Assembly (NCBI RefSeq): GCF_014205295.1
Contig: NZ_JACHNF010000001.1
Location: 3,162,001-3,226,000, forward strand
Length of the DNA: 64,000 nucleotides
Source of the DNA: Kribbella solani
Lineage (GTDB): Bacteria; Actinomycetota; Actinomycetes; Propionibacteriales; Kribbellaceae
Reading direction: 5' to 3'
In this document: positions 38,774 through 50,045 of the stretch, one piece after another
How the letters are laid out: each line of letters starts with the position of its first letter
Position numbering within the stretch: position 1 is the stretch's first letter
Made by a program: the position numbers and the translations under genes
The notes under the pieces: generated by a model
Database searches by the model: none
What the model saw: the letters and a program-made list of their open reading frames with translations, nothing else
What the model was told of the DNA's origin: nothing

Positions 38774-38824
38774 TGACCTCTTGACGCACCACGGCTGGTC
38801 TGACAGCGTTCCGGTCACTCAGAT

Positions 38825-38843
38825 TGAAGATAGGCATTATCAG
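38825..38843 (+). promoter_or_regulatory. 19-bp operator, glycoside hydrolase side
   Basis: TGAAGATAGGCATTATCAG, identical on the opposite strand to 38712-38730. It directly precedes the Shine-Dalgarno GAGGAG and ATG at 38855. A TTGACG at 38781 may be the -35; no clear -10 is seen. Confidence 0.85.
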
Positions 38844-38854
38844 AGGAGCTGAGC

Positions 38855-41281
38855 ATGACTGTTCCCCAGCACCACGACGGACAGCCCGGGCGGCTTGGGC
38901 GGCGCGGCTTTCTCGGCGCCGCGCTGGCCGCGGGGGTCGTACTGGTCGCCGAGGCGACGCCGGTGCGCGCGTTCGCCGCGGCCGGTGACGTGACGCTGAC
39001 CGCCGGTGGCATCAGCCTGCTGGCCAGTCCTGGCGGCCGGCTCGCGATCCGTGACGCTGGTGGCGTCACGCGGTCCGCCGGGTCGAAGTTCCAGATCAAG
39101 GACAGCGTCACCGGCATTCAGTCGTCGACCGGCGGTACGCCGACACTGAGCGCGCTCCCGGACGGTACGCCCGCGATCCGGATGGACTACACGTTCGATG
39201 CCGCCGCCGGTGCAACCACTGTCACCGGCTGGTTCAGCGTCAGCACCAACCACGCCCACCTCGAGTGGCGGATCACCGGCGCGAGCACGCTCGTACCCGA
39301 TGGGTTCCTGTTCAGTCGTGCGATTCAGGCGCCGACCGCGCCCGACGACTACATTCCGGTGACCGAATGGGTCCGCGACGCGGGCGGCGGCATTCCGTAC
39401 GAGGACACTGTCGGTGTCGCGCACACCTCGACGTGGGGCAGCATGCACGGGCTGTTCCTGCTGGAGCGATCGCGGCAGGCGTGGACCAACGCGACCTGGG
39501 TGCACGCGCCTGGCGCAGTCGATGCGGCCGGCGGCTGGACCAGCGAAGCCGACTTCTTCTTCTCCGAAACCCGTCCATCGGCCACTGCCACGATCGGGCG
39601 GGGCCAGGAGCTCGGTCTGGAGCTGACCACCAACCGCGATTTCAACCTGTACGCGGCGGCGGGCGAAGCGATGCAGCTGACCGCGCTGGTGGCGAACGGC
39701 GGCGCGGCGAAGGCGGTGCAGCTGGAGTTGTCGATGCGCGGTTTCGACGGCGTACAGCTCGCTGCTTCCACCGTGACGGGGAATGTCGGCGCGGCGGGGA
39801 CGTGGCAGTACACGTTCAATCTGACCGCTCCGGCGAGTGGGATCGCGCTGGCGGAGGTGGTGGTTCGATCCGGCGCCGACTCGGCATTCGCGCGGACGAA
39901 CCTGGCGGTACTGCCGGCGTACACCTATCAGGCCGGCGGCATGTTCGGCATCGCCAACTATCCGTGGCTGCAGCGGCCGAACGCCACCGCCGTACTGGAC
40001 CTGTGGCAGCGGGTGGGGATCGACCTGGTCCGGATCGCGTACGACGGCGGGCCGGGGTTGCCGCCGTCGGCCTTCGACGCGCGCGGGATGCGGCACAACA
40101 TCGAGCTGCAACCGTCGCTGGACGTGACCGACGCGGCGGCCGCCACCTGGGCCGCCGACAAACTCGCGGTCGCGGTCGGCGCGGGCGCCGGGTACTTCGA
40201 GGTCGGCAACGAACTGAACCGGCCGTTCAACACCGGCACCGCCGCGCAGGCGTACCTGGACAAGGCGCTGCGTCCGGTATACCAACGCCGGGCAGCCATT
40301 GGCAGCACCATCAAACTGATGAACAACGGCCTGGCCGGCATGGACAAACCCTGGGTCGAGAACTTCATCGCGGCCGGCGGCTGGGACCTGATCGACGCGT
40401 TCGCGTACCACCCGGGGCGCGGCAACTTCACGCCCGACTACATCCCGCCGGGCGACGACTGGAGCACTGGCGCGTCCGGCACGTACTGGAACTTCTACGG
40501 CGGACTGCGGCAGCTCAAGGCGTTGATGGCAGTGCATGGCGAGAAGGAGATCTGGCTGACCGAGGCGTACGCCCCGACGAAACCGAACAGTTGGTGGCAC
40601 GACACGTACCGGCACGCGGCCGAGAACGTACTGCTGACGTTGGCGCTGGCCAAGGCGGAAGGGATCAAGTGCGTTTGCTGGTACCAGTTCCACGACAGTG
40701 TGCTCGGGATGCCGCAGGTCGCCGACCCGGACAACGTCGAGTACCACTACGGGTTGATGAACCGCGATCTGAGCCCGAAGCCGTCGCTGCTGGCGTACGC
40801 GAACGCGGCGCGTACGTTGGACCAGGCGGTCTTCCGGGGGCGATTGACCTTCGCTGATCCGAAGACCTTCGGCCTGTGGTTCGACACGCCTTCCGGTCCG
40901 GCCGTCGTGCTGTGGAACCGGGCCGACGGGTACCTCCTCAACACCGCCGGGCAACGCACGGACTGGCACTTCCCGGCGCCCGAGGTGTGGGTCGATCCCT
41001 GGCCGACGAAGACCGCTCTCACCGTCGCGGCCGGCGCGACCGTGCGCGAAGTCGATTCGATCGGGCAGTCCCGCACGCTACCCGTTGCCAACGGCAACGT
41101 GACGCTGACGCTCGACGGGTCGCCACGGATCTACTACGGCCTGAGCCCGCACCCGTCCGGCGCCAAGTCCAGCACTCTGGCCGGCACCCGCCCAGGTCAC
41201 CCCGGTCATCCAGGTCATCCAGGTCATCCAGGTCGTCCTGGTCGCCCGGGCGGTCTGGGCCACCCGGGTCGCCGCCGCTGA
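38855..41281 (+). CDS. Tat-exported glycoside hydrolase (clan GH-A like) with a His-Pro-Gly repeat tail
   Basis: 808 aa. Twin-arginine signal GRRGFLGAALAAGV (residues 15-28) for folded export. Residues 40-340 are beta-rich; 360-700 look like a TIM barrel: Glu453 in EVGNELNRP fits the acid/base and Glu570 in IWLTEAY the nucleophile of clan GH-A enzymes such as GH39. A C-terminal beta domain follows. The last about 26 residues are repeats of HPG/RPG coded by GGTCATCCA units, unlike any domain. Control by the two LacI operators and the divergent importer indicate external degradation of a glycan followed by uptake. Confidence 0.82.
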   Translation: MTVPQHHDGQPGRLGRRGFLGAALAAGVVLVAEATPVRAFAAAGDVTLTAGGISLLASPGGRLAIRDAGGVTRSAGSKFQIKDSVTGIQSSTGGTPTLSALPDGTPAIRMDYTFDAAAGATTVTGWFSVSTNHAHLEWRITGASTLVPDGFLFSRAIQAPTAPDDYIPVTEWVRDAGGGIPYEDTVGVAHTSTWGSMHGLFLLERSRQAWTNATWVHAPGAVDAAGGWTSEADFFFSETRPSATATIGRGQELGLELTTNRDFNLYAAAGEAMQLTALVANGGAAKAVQLELSMRGFDGVQLAASTVTGNVGAAGTWQYTFNLTAPASGIALAEVVVRSGADSAFARTNLAVLPAYTYQAGGMFGIANYPWLQRPNATAVLDLWQRVGIDLVRIAYDGGPGLPPSAFDARGMRHNIELQPSLDVTDAAAATWAADKLAVAVGAGAGYFEVGNELNRPFNTGTAAQAYLDKALRPVYQRRAAIGSTIKLMNNGLAGMDKPWVENFIAAGGWDLIDAFAYHPGRGNFTPDYIPPGDDWSTGASGTYWNFYGGLRQLKALMAVHGEKEIWLTEAYAPTKPNSWWHDTYRHAAENVLLTLALAKAEGIKCVCWYQFHDSVLGMPQVADPDNVEYHYGLMNRDLSPKPSLLAYANAARTLDQAVFRGRLTFADPKTFGLWFDTPSGPAVVLWNRADGYLLNTAGQRTDWHFPAPEVWVDPWPTKTALTVAAGATVREVDSIGQSRTLPVANGNVTLTLDGSPRIYYGLSPHPSGAKSSTLAGTRPGHPGHPGHPGHPGRPGRPGGLGHPGRRR

Positions 41282-41292
41282 GTCCGCGCCGG

Positions 41293-43128
41293 TTACTCGT
41301 ACATCTTGTCGAGGAGGTCCGCGTACTCGGCTTCGACGTGTTTGCGTTTGAGTTTGAGGCTGGGAGTCATTTCGCCGGACTCGACGGTGAGGTCGCGGTC
41401 CAGGATGGTGAACTTCTTGATTGTCTCCCAGCGGTTCAGGGTCGCGTTGAGCTCGTCGACGTAGCCCTGGACCATCGCGCGGGCGGCGTCGGAGGTGACG
41501 ATCTCCGCGTACGGCCGGCCGCCGAGGCCGTTCGCGGCGGCCCAGCCGGTGATCGCGTCCGGGTCCAGCGTGACCAGCGCCGAGACGAAGTTGCGCTGGT
41601 TGCCGTGGACAATGAACTGGCTCGCGTACGGGCAGATCGTCTTGAACCGGCCCTCGATCACCTGCGGGGCAACGTACTTGCCGCCGGAGGTCTTGAACAG
41701 GTCCTTCTTCCGGTCGGTGATGAACAGGAACTCGTCCTCGAAGTGACCGATGTCGCCGGTGTGGAACCAGCCGTCGGCATCGATCACCTCGGCAGTCTGC
41801 TCCGGCTGGTTGTGGTACCCGCTCATCACGCCGTCGCCCTTGATCAGGATCTCGCCGTCCTCGGCGATGGTGATCTGGGTGCCGGGAAAACCCGGCCCGA
41901 CGCTACCGAGCCGGTACTGCGTCAGGCGGTTCAACGTCGACCCGGCCGCCGTCTCGGACAGCCCGTACCCTTCCAGGATCAGCAGGCCGGCCGCGTGGAA
42001 CCACTCGGCCAGCGACTTGTCCAGCGCCGCGGATCCGGAGACGAAGAACCTGATCCGCCCGCCGAACCGGGCGCGGATCTTCGACAGCACCAGCTTGTCG
42101 GCGGCCGCGTACTGCGCGCCGAGGAGGCCCGTCGGTTCCCTGCCCGCCTGCCGCAGCGCGGACACCTTCGCGCCGACGCCGAACGCCCAGGCGAACAGTT
42201 TCGCCTTCGCGCCGCCCTCGGCCTCGATCATGGTCCGGATCCGGGCGTGTGCCTTCTCGAAGATCCGCGGCGCGGCAGCCATGAACGTCGGCTGCACGAT
42301 CGCCGCATTGTCGACAATTTTGTCGATCCGCCCGTCGACCGCGGTCGCGAACCCGATCTGGCACTGCACCGCGACCAGCACCTGGCCGAACACGTGCGAC
42401 AGCGGCAGCCACAGGAACTGCAGATCGTCCTGGCTCAGTACGCGCATGCCTTCGACGGCCGCGCCCTCGTACGTCCAGACCGAGTGCGGCAGCCGGACAC
42501 CCTTCGGCCGGCCGGTCGTACCGGAGGTGTAGATCAACGTACACAGGTGATCCGGCGTGATCCCGGCCAGTCGATTGTCAACAATCCGCGGATGCTCGGT
42601 CAGGTACTCGGCGCCGAGCGCGTCCAGGTCGGCCAGGCTGATTACCCAGTCCCCGTCGCTCTCCACCGGCTGCCCGTCGAGCAGCACCACCTTGCGTACC
42701 GACGGGATCTCCGATCGGTGCTTGCGGAGTTTGTCGACCTGCTCGGCGTCCTCGGCGAACACCACCTGGACGTCGGCGTCCGCGACGATGAACGCCACGT
42801 CGGCGGAGATTGTCGACGGGTAGATCGTGGTGGTCGCGGCCGCTGCCAGTACGGCGGCCAGGTAGCACTCGATCCACTCGATCCGGGTACTGGACGCGAT
42901 CCCGACCCGCTGCTCCGGCTCCAGCCCGAGCGCGATCAGCCCCGCGGCGCGCCGGCGGGTCAACTCCTCGGTCTCCCGCCAGGTCACCGACGTCCACTGC
43001 TCACCCCGCGGGAACCGGAACGCCTCCCGCTCCGGCGTCGCCGCGACCCGGTCCAGAAACATCTGGGCCATCGTGTCCTTACGGCTGCTGAGCAGCGCAA
43101 GCTGCCCGGAATCGGCGACAGGCTTCAT
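41293..43128 (-). CDS. Long-chain fatty-acid-CoA ligase (FadD15-like)
   Basis: 611 aa AMP-forming ligase. The phosphate loop YTSGTTGRPKG, the A5 motif EGYGLSETAAG, the A7 segment GWFHTGDIG and A8 DRKKDLFKTSGGKYVAP are all present, with the C-terminal lysine region LKLKRKHV. It activates long-chain fatty acids for lipid synthesis or degradation. The ATG at 43128 with GGAGG upstream is the start. It is convergent with the glycoside hydrolase gene. Confidence 0.93.
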   Translation of the reverse strand: MKPVADSGQLALLSSRKDTMAQMFLDRVAATPEREAFRFPRGEQWTSVTWRETEELTRRRAAGLIALGLEPEQRVGIASSTRIEWIECYLAAVLAAAATTTIYPSTISADVAFIVADADVQVVFAEDAEQVDKLRKHRSEIPSVRKVVLLDGQPVESDGDWVISLADLDALGAEYLTEHPRIVDNRLAGITPDHLCTLIYTSGTTGRPKGVRLPHSVWTYEGAAVEGMRVLSQDDLQFLWLPLSHVFGQVLVAVQCQIGFATAVDGRIDKIVDNAAIVQPTFMAAAPRIFEKAHARIRTMIEAEGGAKAKLFAWAFGVGAKVSALRQAGREPTGLLGAQYAAADKLVLSKIRARFGGRIRFFVSGSAALDKSLAEWFHAAGLLILEGYGLSETAAGSTLNRLTQYRLGSVGPGFPGTQITIAEDGEILIKGDGVMSGYHNQPEQTAEVIDADGWFHTGDIGHFEDEFLFITDRKKDLFKTSGGKYVAPQVIEGRFKTICPYASQFIVHGNQRNFVSALVTLDPDAITGWAAANGLGGRPYAEIVTSDAARAMVQGYVDELNATLNRWETIKKFTILDRDLTVESGEMTPSLKLKRKHVEAEYADLLDKMYE

Positions 43129-43738
43129 GACTGGGCCTCCAGTGGGGGTCAAGTAAACCGGACAGTAATCGGTACAGCCCGTCCTGACCATGCCACTCGC
43201 CTACCCGACCGCACCTACTCCATCACGTTTCCGCAACAGCCACCCACGGTCCCACCCACCTAACCGTCCGCCACCTCCACCCCGCACCTCCGCCCGGCGC
43301 CCACCACCTCACCGCCCGTCCAGCACCTCCGCCCGGCGCCCAGCACCTCGCCGTCCGTCCGCCAACTCAGTCCGGCGCCCCGGCACCCCCTCCCGGTCTC
43401 CACCACCCCGCCGCCCGCCCAGCACCTCCGCCGGCGTCCACTACCTCACCGCCCGGCCGGCACCTCTGCCCGGCGTCCACTCCCTCGCCCGCTACCCGTA
43501 CCTGACCCGGCGGGTGCCGTCCGTCCGGCACCTCCGTCTGGCCTAGCGCTTCAGGCGAGTACTCGGCCGCCACCAGCCGCCCGTGGGAGCCGCGAGTACC
43601 CGAGTCAGTGGGAGCTGGTCCGGACCGTCGCCCGCGATCGGTGCGGACTTCCGGGACACGCACGTCGTCGAGCGCACTGACCACGCTCGACGACGTGATC
43701 GGCTCCGGCACCTCAAGCGGAGGTGCTGTTCGAGAAAG
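43129..43738. other. fadD / asd intergenic region with degenerate GC repeats
   Basis: About 610 bases with no credible gene. From about 43220 to 43530 it consists of degenerate copies of a roughly 20-bp unit of the type CAGCACCTCCGCCCGGCGCC, pyrimidine-rich on the plus strand. Open frames across it are low-complexity Pro/Ser/Arg strings. The remaining part (43550-43738) has GAGTACTCG/CGAGTACCCGAG-type short inverted repeats. Confidence 0.6.
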
Positions 43739-45268
<1,530 letters not shown>

Positions 45269-45301
45269 CTAACTCCAGGTGGCACGGAAGGTGGTGGCAG
45301 G

Positions 45302-46066
45302 ATGTCGGGCATGAGCTCGCCCACGGCCATCGACAAGACGTTGATGGTGCTGGACGCGGTGCTGGAGCACTCTCGGTTCACGGACGTGGTGAACGCGACC
45401 GGCCTGGCCAAGTCGACCGTGCACCGGATCATGGCGTCGCTGGTCGAGCACGAGTTCGTCGCGCAGGCCGACGACGGGTCGTACCATCCCGGCCCGAAGG
45501 CGCTCCGGCTCGCCGGACACGCGCTGACGAACGTCGACCTGGCGACCGTGGCGCGTCCGGTGCTCGCCGACTTGGTCGCGCAGACGCGGTGTACGGTCCA
45601 CGTCGGCCTGCTCAACGGCGACGAGGCGATCTACGTCGCAAGGCTGGACGGCCCCAAGCCGTACCGGATGCCGTCGCGGGTCGGCAAGGCGATCTGGCTG
45701 CACTGCACGGGGATCGGCAAGGCGCTGCTGGCGGAGAAGGACGACGAGGCGCTCGACGTACACATCACGCGCACCGGACTACCGGCGCGTACGCCGCTGA
45801 CGCACACGAGCGCGGCCGCGTTGAAGGCGGATCTGACGCAGATCCGGGGGCGCGGGTACGCGCTCGACGACGAGGAGAACGAGCCGGGGATTCGGTGCGT
45901 CGCCGCGGTCATCCACGATCACACCGGCGCCGCTGTGGCTGCTGTCAGCATCTCCACGTTGTCGTTAGAACAGTCGATCGCGCAGGTCGCGCTGATGGCG
46001 CCCGCGGCGATCGAGGCCGCCCGCAAGATCTCCGGGGCACTGGGCTACCGCGATACGACCAGTTGA
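45302..46066 (+). CDS. IclR-family transcriptional regulator
   Basis: 254 aa. N-terminal winged helix-turn-helix (IDKTLMVLDAVLEHSRFTDVVNATGLAKSTVHRIMASL) and a C-terminal effector domain with the IclR signature around GIGKALLA...RGYALDDEENEPGIRCVAAVI. ATG at 45302 is used; ATG 45311 is also possible. It is divergent from the tautomerase gene and convergent with an MFS gene (22-base overlap). Confidence 0.92.
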   Translation: MSGMSSPTAIDKTLMVLDAVLEHSRFTDVVNATGLAKSTVHRIMASLVEHEFVAQADDGSYHPGPKALRLAGHALTNVDLATVARPVLADLVAQTRCTVHVGLLNGDEAIYVARLDGPKPYRMPSRVGKAIWLHCTGIGKALLAEKDDEALDVHITRTGLPARTPLTHTSAAALKADLTQIRGRGYALDDEENEPGIRCVAAVIHDHTGAAVAAVSISTLSLEQSIAQVALMAPAAIEAARKISGALGYRDTTS

Positions 46067-47238
46067 CGCGCTGCTGCCCAGCGGACGATCGGGACGAACA
46101 GCACGCCAGTCAGCGCGAACCAGCCGCCCAGCACGATCCACCCCGGTACGCCGAGCCCCAGCGGCAGCAGCGCCATCACCGACGGCGCAAGCATCGAACT
46201 TACCGACGTGCTGGTGTTCCACACCCCCTGGTACTGACCCTGCGCATGTTCGGCTGCCAGGTCGAACCCGAGCAGGAACGACCCGGACGACTGCAGCAAC
46301 TCACCAGCTGTCTGCACCAACGCCGCAACCGCCAGCACGACAACCGCCACCACCGCATCACCAACAGACGCCGTCGCGAACAGCACCATCGATGCCAACA
46401 GCAACAACCCGGCAGTACGTGTCGCCCGTGCCGCTGAGACGGTGTCGACGATGCCGCGCGAGGCTCGTACCTGGAGCGCGGCGACGCCAGCCGCGTTCAC
46501 AATCAGCGGCAGCGCGGCAGCCCAGTGCGGTGCGTCCGTGTGCTCAACCACCCACAACGGAATGGCTACGTCGATCACCGAGTAGTGGATCGAGATGGCG
46601 GCGTTCAGTGCCGATACCGCCAGGTAGCCGCGGTCGCGCAGTGCGATCCACACCGGTCCGTCCGCTCGCGGGTGTGGGGCGACTCGCGGTACGGCGAGTA
46701 CGACAAGTGCAGCTGCTACGCCGAGTACGACGTACACGACGAACATCAGCCGGTACGCCGTAGCTGTGCCGAACGAGAGCGCGACGGCTCCGAGGCCGGC
46801 GCCCGCGGTGACGCCGATGTTGGTCATCGAACGCAGGTACGCGCGCGCGGCGACCCGTTCGGCGCCTTGCGTGACACCGGCGATCAGCGCGAACCGGACC
46901 GCGTTCGAACCGCGATCCAGCACCGTCACCGCGGACGCGACCAGGATGAACTGCCAGAACGATCCGATCACCAGATACAGCAGGGCGAGCAGGGACAACA
47001 GCAGGCTGAGTACGACGAACAGCGTCCGCGGGCCGCGCCGGTCGGCGAGATGCCCGAACGGGATACTCGCCAGCAAGCCGAACAGCCCAGCCACGGTCAG
47101 CCCGAGCCCGACCTGTGCGATGGACAGTCCGACGATGCGGGTGAAGTACAGCACGCTGATCGTCATCAGCAGACCGTTGCCGACCCGACTCAGCAAAGTA
47201 GCCAACGCCAACGGCCGCAACGGCCCCACAGCAGGCAT
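46045..47238 (-). CDS. MFS transporter (12 helices)
   Basis: About 397 aa with twelve hydrophobic segments; motif A-like GHLADRRGPRTLF follows helix 2. Belongs to the broad DHA1-like exporters; substrate unknown. The ATG at 47238 gives the expected N-terminus (PAVGPLRPLALATLLSRVGNGLL); a GTG at 47268 is an alternative. The frame upstream is open but low-complexity and not part of the family. Confidence 0.85.
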   Translation of the reverse strand: MPAVGPLRPLALATLLSRVGNGLLMTISVLYFTRIVGLSIAQVGLGLTVAGLFGLLASIPFGHLADRRGPRTLFVVLSLLLSLLALLYLVIGSFWQFILVASAVTVLDRGSNAVRFALIAGVTQGAERVAARAYLRSMTNIGVTAGAGLGAVALSFGTATAYRLMFVVYVVLGVAAALVVLAVPRVAPHPRADGPVWIALRDRGYLAVSALNAAISIHYSVIDVAIPLWVVEHTDAPHWAAALPLIVNAAGVAALQVRASRGIVDTVSAARATRTAGLLLLASMVLFATASVGDAVVAVVVLAVAALVQTAGELLQSSGSFLLGFDLAAEHAQGQYQGVWNTSTSVSSMLAPSVMALLPLGLGVPGWIVLGGWFALTGVLFVPIVRWAAARQLVVSR

Positions 47239-47511
47239 CAGACCAGGCACCGCCCCATCATCATCCACCTGCGACCAAGTCGCAACAAGACAGCAAGCCA
47301 GGCTGACATCAGCGGCGCAGGCGCGAGGTCCTGGCGGACGAGGGGCTGGCGCGAGGTCCCGGGAGACAAGCGAGGGCACCGGTGTGAGATCCCGGCCGGC
47401 GTGCGGCGGCGGGGCGAGCACTTGGTGGACGTGCGGCTGCGGACACCGGGCTGCGAGCGGGCGTGCTTGGGGGTGGGGGTGGGAGTCGGGTAGTGCTGGT
47501 CGGGGGCGTGC
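47239..47511. other. MFS / MOSC intergenic repeats
   Basis: GC-rich stretch with degenerate copies of a roughly 28-bp unit starting GCGCGAGGTCC (47320-47380) and G-rich runs to about 47500. No gene seen. Confidence 0.5.
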
Positions 47512-48138
47512 TCAGTCGCGGGCGAGTACACGGTGGGCGGTTTCGCGGAGTTCGTCCATCAGGTCCACGCCGGAGTCGAGCATCGTACGCAGCTTGGCCG
47601 GGTCCTGGGCGCCGAACATGTGCGCGATCGTCACCTCGTGGTCCGGGCGGCTGACGATACGAACCGGGTCACCGGCAGCGATCGATCCGGTCCGAAGCAC
47701 CTTCAGGTACGCCCCGGGCCGCCCGGCTTGGTGGAAACGTTTGACCCAGCGCGGTTCCTGCATCCGGTGCTGGAAAGTGATGCACGGGATCCGCGGCGCC
47801 CGAACCATCACCTCGACCTCGTCGCCGATCGCCCACACCTCACCGAGCAACGCGCCGTTCACGTCGACGCCTTGGGTCCGGAGGTTCTCGCCGAACAACC
47901 CGGTCGGGATGTCACGACCGAGTTGCGCGGCCCACCAGTTGGCGTCCTCCTCGGCGTACGCGTAGAGCGCGAGGTCCGGTCCACCGTGGTTCTTGGTGTC
48001 ACACACCCGGTCACCGGCGAGACCAAGCACCCCAACCTGGACCCGCCCGTCCTGCGGCCGCTTGTCAATCGCGGTGAACCCGGTCTCCTTGGGCCCCGGG
48101 ATCAACTCCTCCACGACATTAACCGTCAACAACCGCAT
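47512..48138 (-). CDS. MOSC-domain protein (YiiM-like)
   Basis: 208 aa. The MOSC domain, which binds sulfur through a conserved cysteine and is related to molybdenum-cofactor sulfurases, is recognised by GPDLALYAYAEEDANWW, the GLFGENLRTQG turn and the conserved Cys in RIPCITF. YiiM-type proteins reduce N-hydroxylated compounds. The ATG at 48138 has GGAGG upstream. Confidence 0.87.
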   Translation of the reverse strand: MRLLTVNVVEELIPGPKETGFTAIDKRPQDGRVQVGVLGLAGDRVCDTKNHGGPDLALYAYAEEDANWWAAQLGRDIPTGLFGENLRTQGVDVNGALLGEVWAIGDEVEVMVRAPRIPCITFQHRMQEPRWVKRFHQAGRPGAYLKVLRTGSIAAGDPVRIVSRPDHEVTIAHMFGAQDPAKLRTMLDSGVDLMDELRETAHRVLARD

Positions 48139-48215
48139 ACCAACATCCTCCCTCCACCGCCGACCCCAAGCCACCGATTAACCCGACGCCGACAAACCAG
48201 CCGCCAATCCACCGC

Positions 48216-48302
48216 AGTCGCAGTGCGGAGAACAGGTGCAGTGCGAGAGCAGTTGCGGTGCGGAGAGCAGTTGCGGTGCGGGGAGCAGTTGTGGTGCGGA
48301 GA
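48216..48302. repeat. 18-bp tandem repeat
   Basis: GCAGTTGCGGTGCGGAGA repeats at 48249-48266, 48267-48284 and 48285-48302 with two substitutions, preceded by shorter degenerate copies. Between the MOSC gene and the MFS gene, about 60 bases past the stop of the latter. Confidence 0.85.
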
Positions 48303-48361
48303 GTGCTGAGCCGCCCGGGTCGTACCCAATGGCACCGCCCATCGCGGCGGTGTGTATGCGG

Positions 48362-49756
48362 TCAGCGGGGTTTTAGTGGGAGGAGGGCGACGATTGCGAG
48401 GGTGCAGGTGGTGGCGGTGGCTCCGAGCCAGGCGGCGGTGGTGAAGCCGGACTCGGTCGGGAAAGTGCCGGTGGTGTGGGCGGCGAGGATCAGGCCGCCC
48501 AGGGCGCTACCGGTGGAGAAGCCGACGCTGCGGACGACCGCGTTCACGCTCATCGCGCTGGCAGTCTCCGCGGCCGGCGTGACCGCGAGAATCACCGCGG
48601 GCATCGCCGCCGAGAACGCACCAACACCAAGACCAAGAACCCCGATCGCGACAACTGGCAGTACCAGCCGCGACCGGGCAACCGCGAAGAGCACGAACGC
48701 CGCCAGCACCACCGCCGTACTTGCCCCAAGCAACAACCGCGCCCCGACCCGCTCCCGCCACCCCGGCACCAACCGCCCAGCCACGAATCCAAGAACCGAG
48801 AACGGAACCAGCACCAAACCAGCTTCAAAGGTGGTCAGCCCAAACCCGTACCCGGCTGCCGTCGGCGTCTGCACATAGCGAGTGATCAAGCTGAACAGCA
48901 GGTACATGCCAACGCCACCGACCAGCATCACTACGTTGGCAGCGGCAACAGCAGGATGACGGAGCAGCCGTACGTCGACTAGCGGCTGCTCGGTACGTGC
49001 CTCGAGAACCGCCCAGCCGAACAGCACCAGGAGTGCGGCAACCAGGATCACCACGGCCAGTCCAGCGTGCTGCTGCCACAGGCGGGTCTCCCCGATGACC
49101 AGTAGCAGTGCAGGTAGAGCGATCGCCAGCAAGACGGCGCCGCGTACGTCAAAACGGGCGGCTGTGGCTGTTGGGGCGACACCGCGTTGTGTGGTTGTGT
49201 TCGGAGCGTGTGGGAGCAGGAAAACGGCTGCTACGAAGGCGGACACTGTTACGACCAGACCGAGCCCGTACGCGGCGCGTACGCCGAACTGGTCGGCGAG
49301 GATGCCTGACAACGGATAGCCGATGCCGATGCCTGCGGTGGAGGCGACCGAGAGTAGAGCGATCGTCCGTGCCGCGCGCTGTTCGTCCAGGTGATCACGG
49401 GCGACAGCCATCATCAGTACGACCAAGCCGAGTCCTGAGCCCTGCGCCGCGCGGCCGAGCAGCAGGTACGCGAACGGCAACGGGATCACGGTGAGCAGAC
49501 TGCCGACGACCTCAACGCCCAGGACCGTCAGCACCACGATCCGCCGCCGCGGCCCCGATCCGAGCCGCCCAAGCACCGGAGTCGCCACCGAGCCGGCCAG
49601 CAAGGCGATCGTCAGAGTCCACTGCGAGGCGGCAAGCGAGACTCGGTACGCCTCGGCGACCGCCGTGATCAACGGCGCCCCCAGACTCCCGATCACCGCA
49701 CTCGCCAACCCGACGTACAACAAGAACCAAACCAGCCCCCGCCCCGAACCCCTCAT
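48362..49756 (-). CDS. MFS transporter (EmrB/QacA-like)
   Basis: About 464 aa, rich in membrane helices (12 to 14), with GRLGSGPRRRIVVL after helix 2 (motif A position) and GRAAQGSGLGLVVLMMAV. Likely a drug or metabolite exporter. The ATG at 49756 follows a G-rich stretch; the preceding open frame is not conserved. The TetR gene further upstream on the same strand could be its regulator. Confidence 0.85.
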   Translation of the reverse strand: MRGSGRGLVWFLLYVGLASAVIGSLGAPLITAVAEAYRVSLAASQWTLTIALLAGSVATPVLGRLGSGPRRRIVVLTVLGVEVVGSLLTVIPLPFAYLLLGRAAQGSGLGLVVLMMAVARDHLDEQRAARTIALLSVASTAGIGIGYPLSGILADQFGVRAAYGLGLVVTVSAFVAAVFLLPHAPNTTTQRGVAPTATAARFDVRGAVLLAIALPALLLVIGETRLWQQHAGLAVVILVAALLVLFGWAVLEARTEQPLVDVRLLRHPAVAAANVVMLVGGVGMYLLFSLITRYVQTPTAAGYGFGLTTFEAGLVLVPFSVLGFVAGRLVPGWRERVGARLLLGASTAVVLAAFVLFAVARSRLVLPVVAIGVLGLGVGAFSAAMPAVILAVTPAAETASAMSVNAVVRSVGFSTGSALGGLILAAHTTGTFPTESGFTTAAWLGATATTCTLAIVALLPLKPR

Positions 49757-50045
49757 CCCCAACCGCCACCCAACCACCAACCCCGCACCGGTCCTTCGCG
49801 CCAGCAAGCCAACACAACCCCCGCCGATTGATCGCGGGTGCTGCGATGCAGAGGTGGCACCGCCCTCGTTGGTTGGATGTGAGCGCGGGTGTCGTGACGG
49901 CGAGGCAGCGTCACCCTCGCCGGCTGCTCCCGCACCAGGTGGCGGCGACGCGGCAGCGCCCTCGCCGGTTGGTTGCGGGTGTAGCGACTGCGGGGCGGGG
50001 GTGTTCTCGTTGGTTGGTTGTGGGTGGGGTTTGGGGGTGGGGTGT
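49757..50045. repeat. Degenerate repeats ending at the TetR stop codon
   Basis: From about 49850 four degenerate units of roughly 45 bp, each with CCCTCG/TTCTCG followed by TTGGTTGGTTG or CCGGTTGGTTGCGGGTG. The last shows TTCATTGGTTGGTTTT, in which TCA (50046) is the stop of the TetR gene. No gene is seen. Confidence 0.65.

Noticed and set aside
43220..43530. Possible proline-rich genes in the fadD/asd gap
   Set aside because: The frames are low-complexity strings generated by a roughly 20-bp repeat, lack ribosome-binding sites and resemble no family.
46045..47421. Longer N-terminus of the MFS transporter beginning near 47421
   Set aside because: The additional 61 codons are repeat-derived Pro/Ala/Arg sequence and the membrane-protein N-terminus fits the ATG at 47238.
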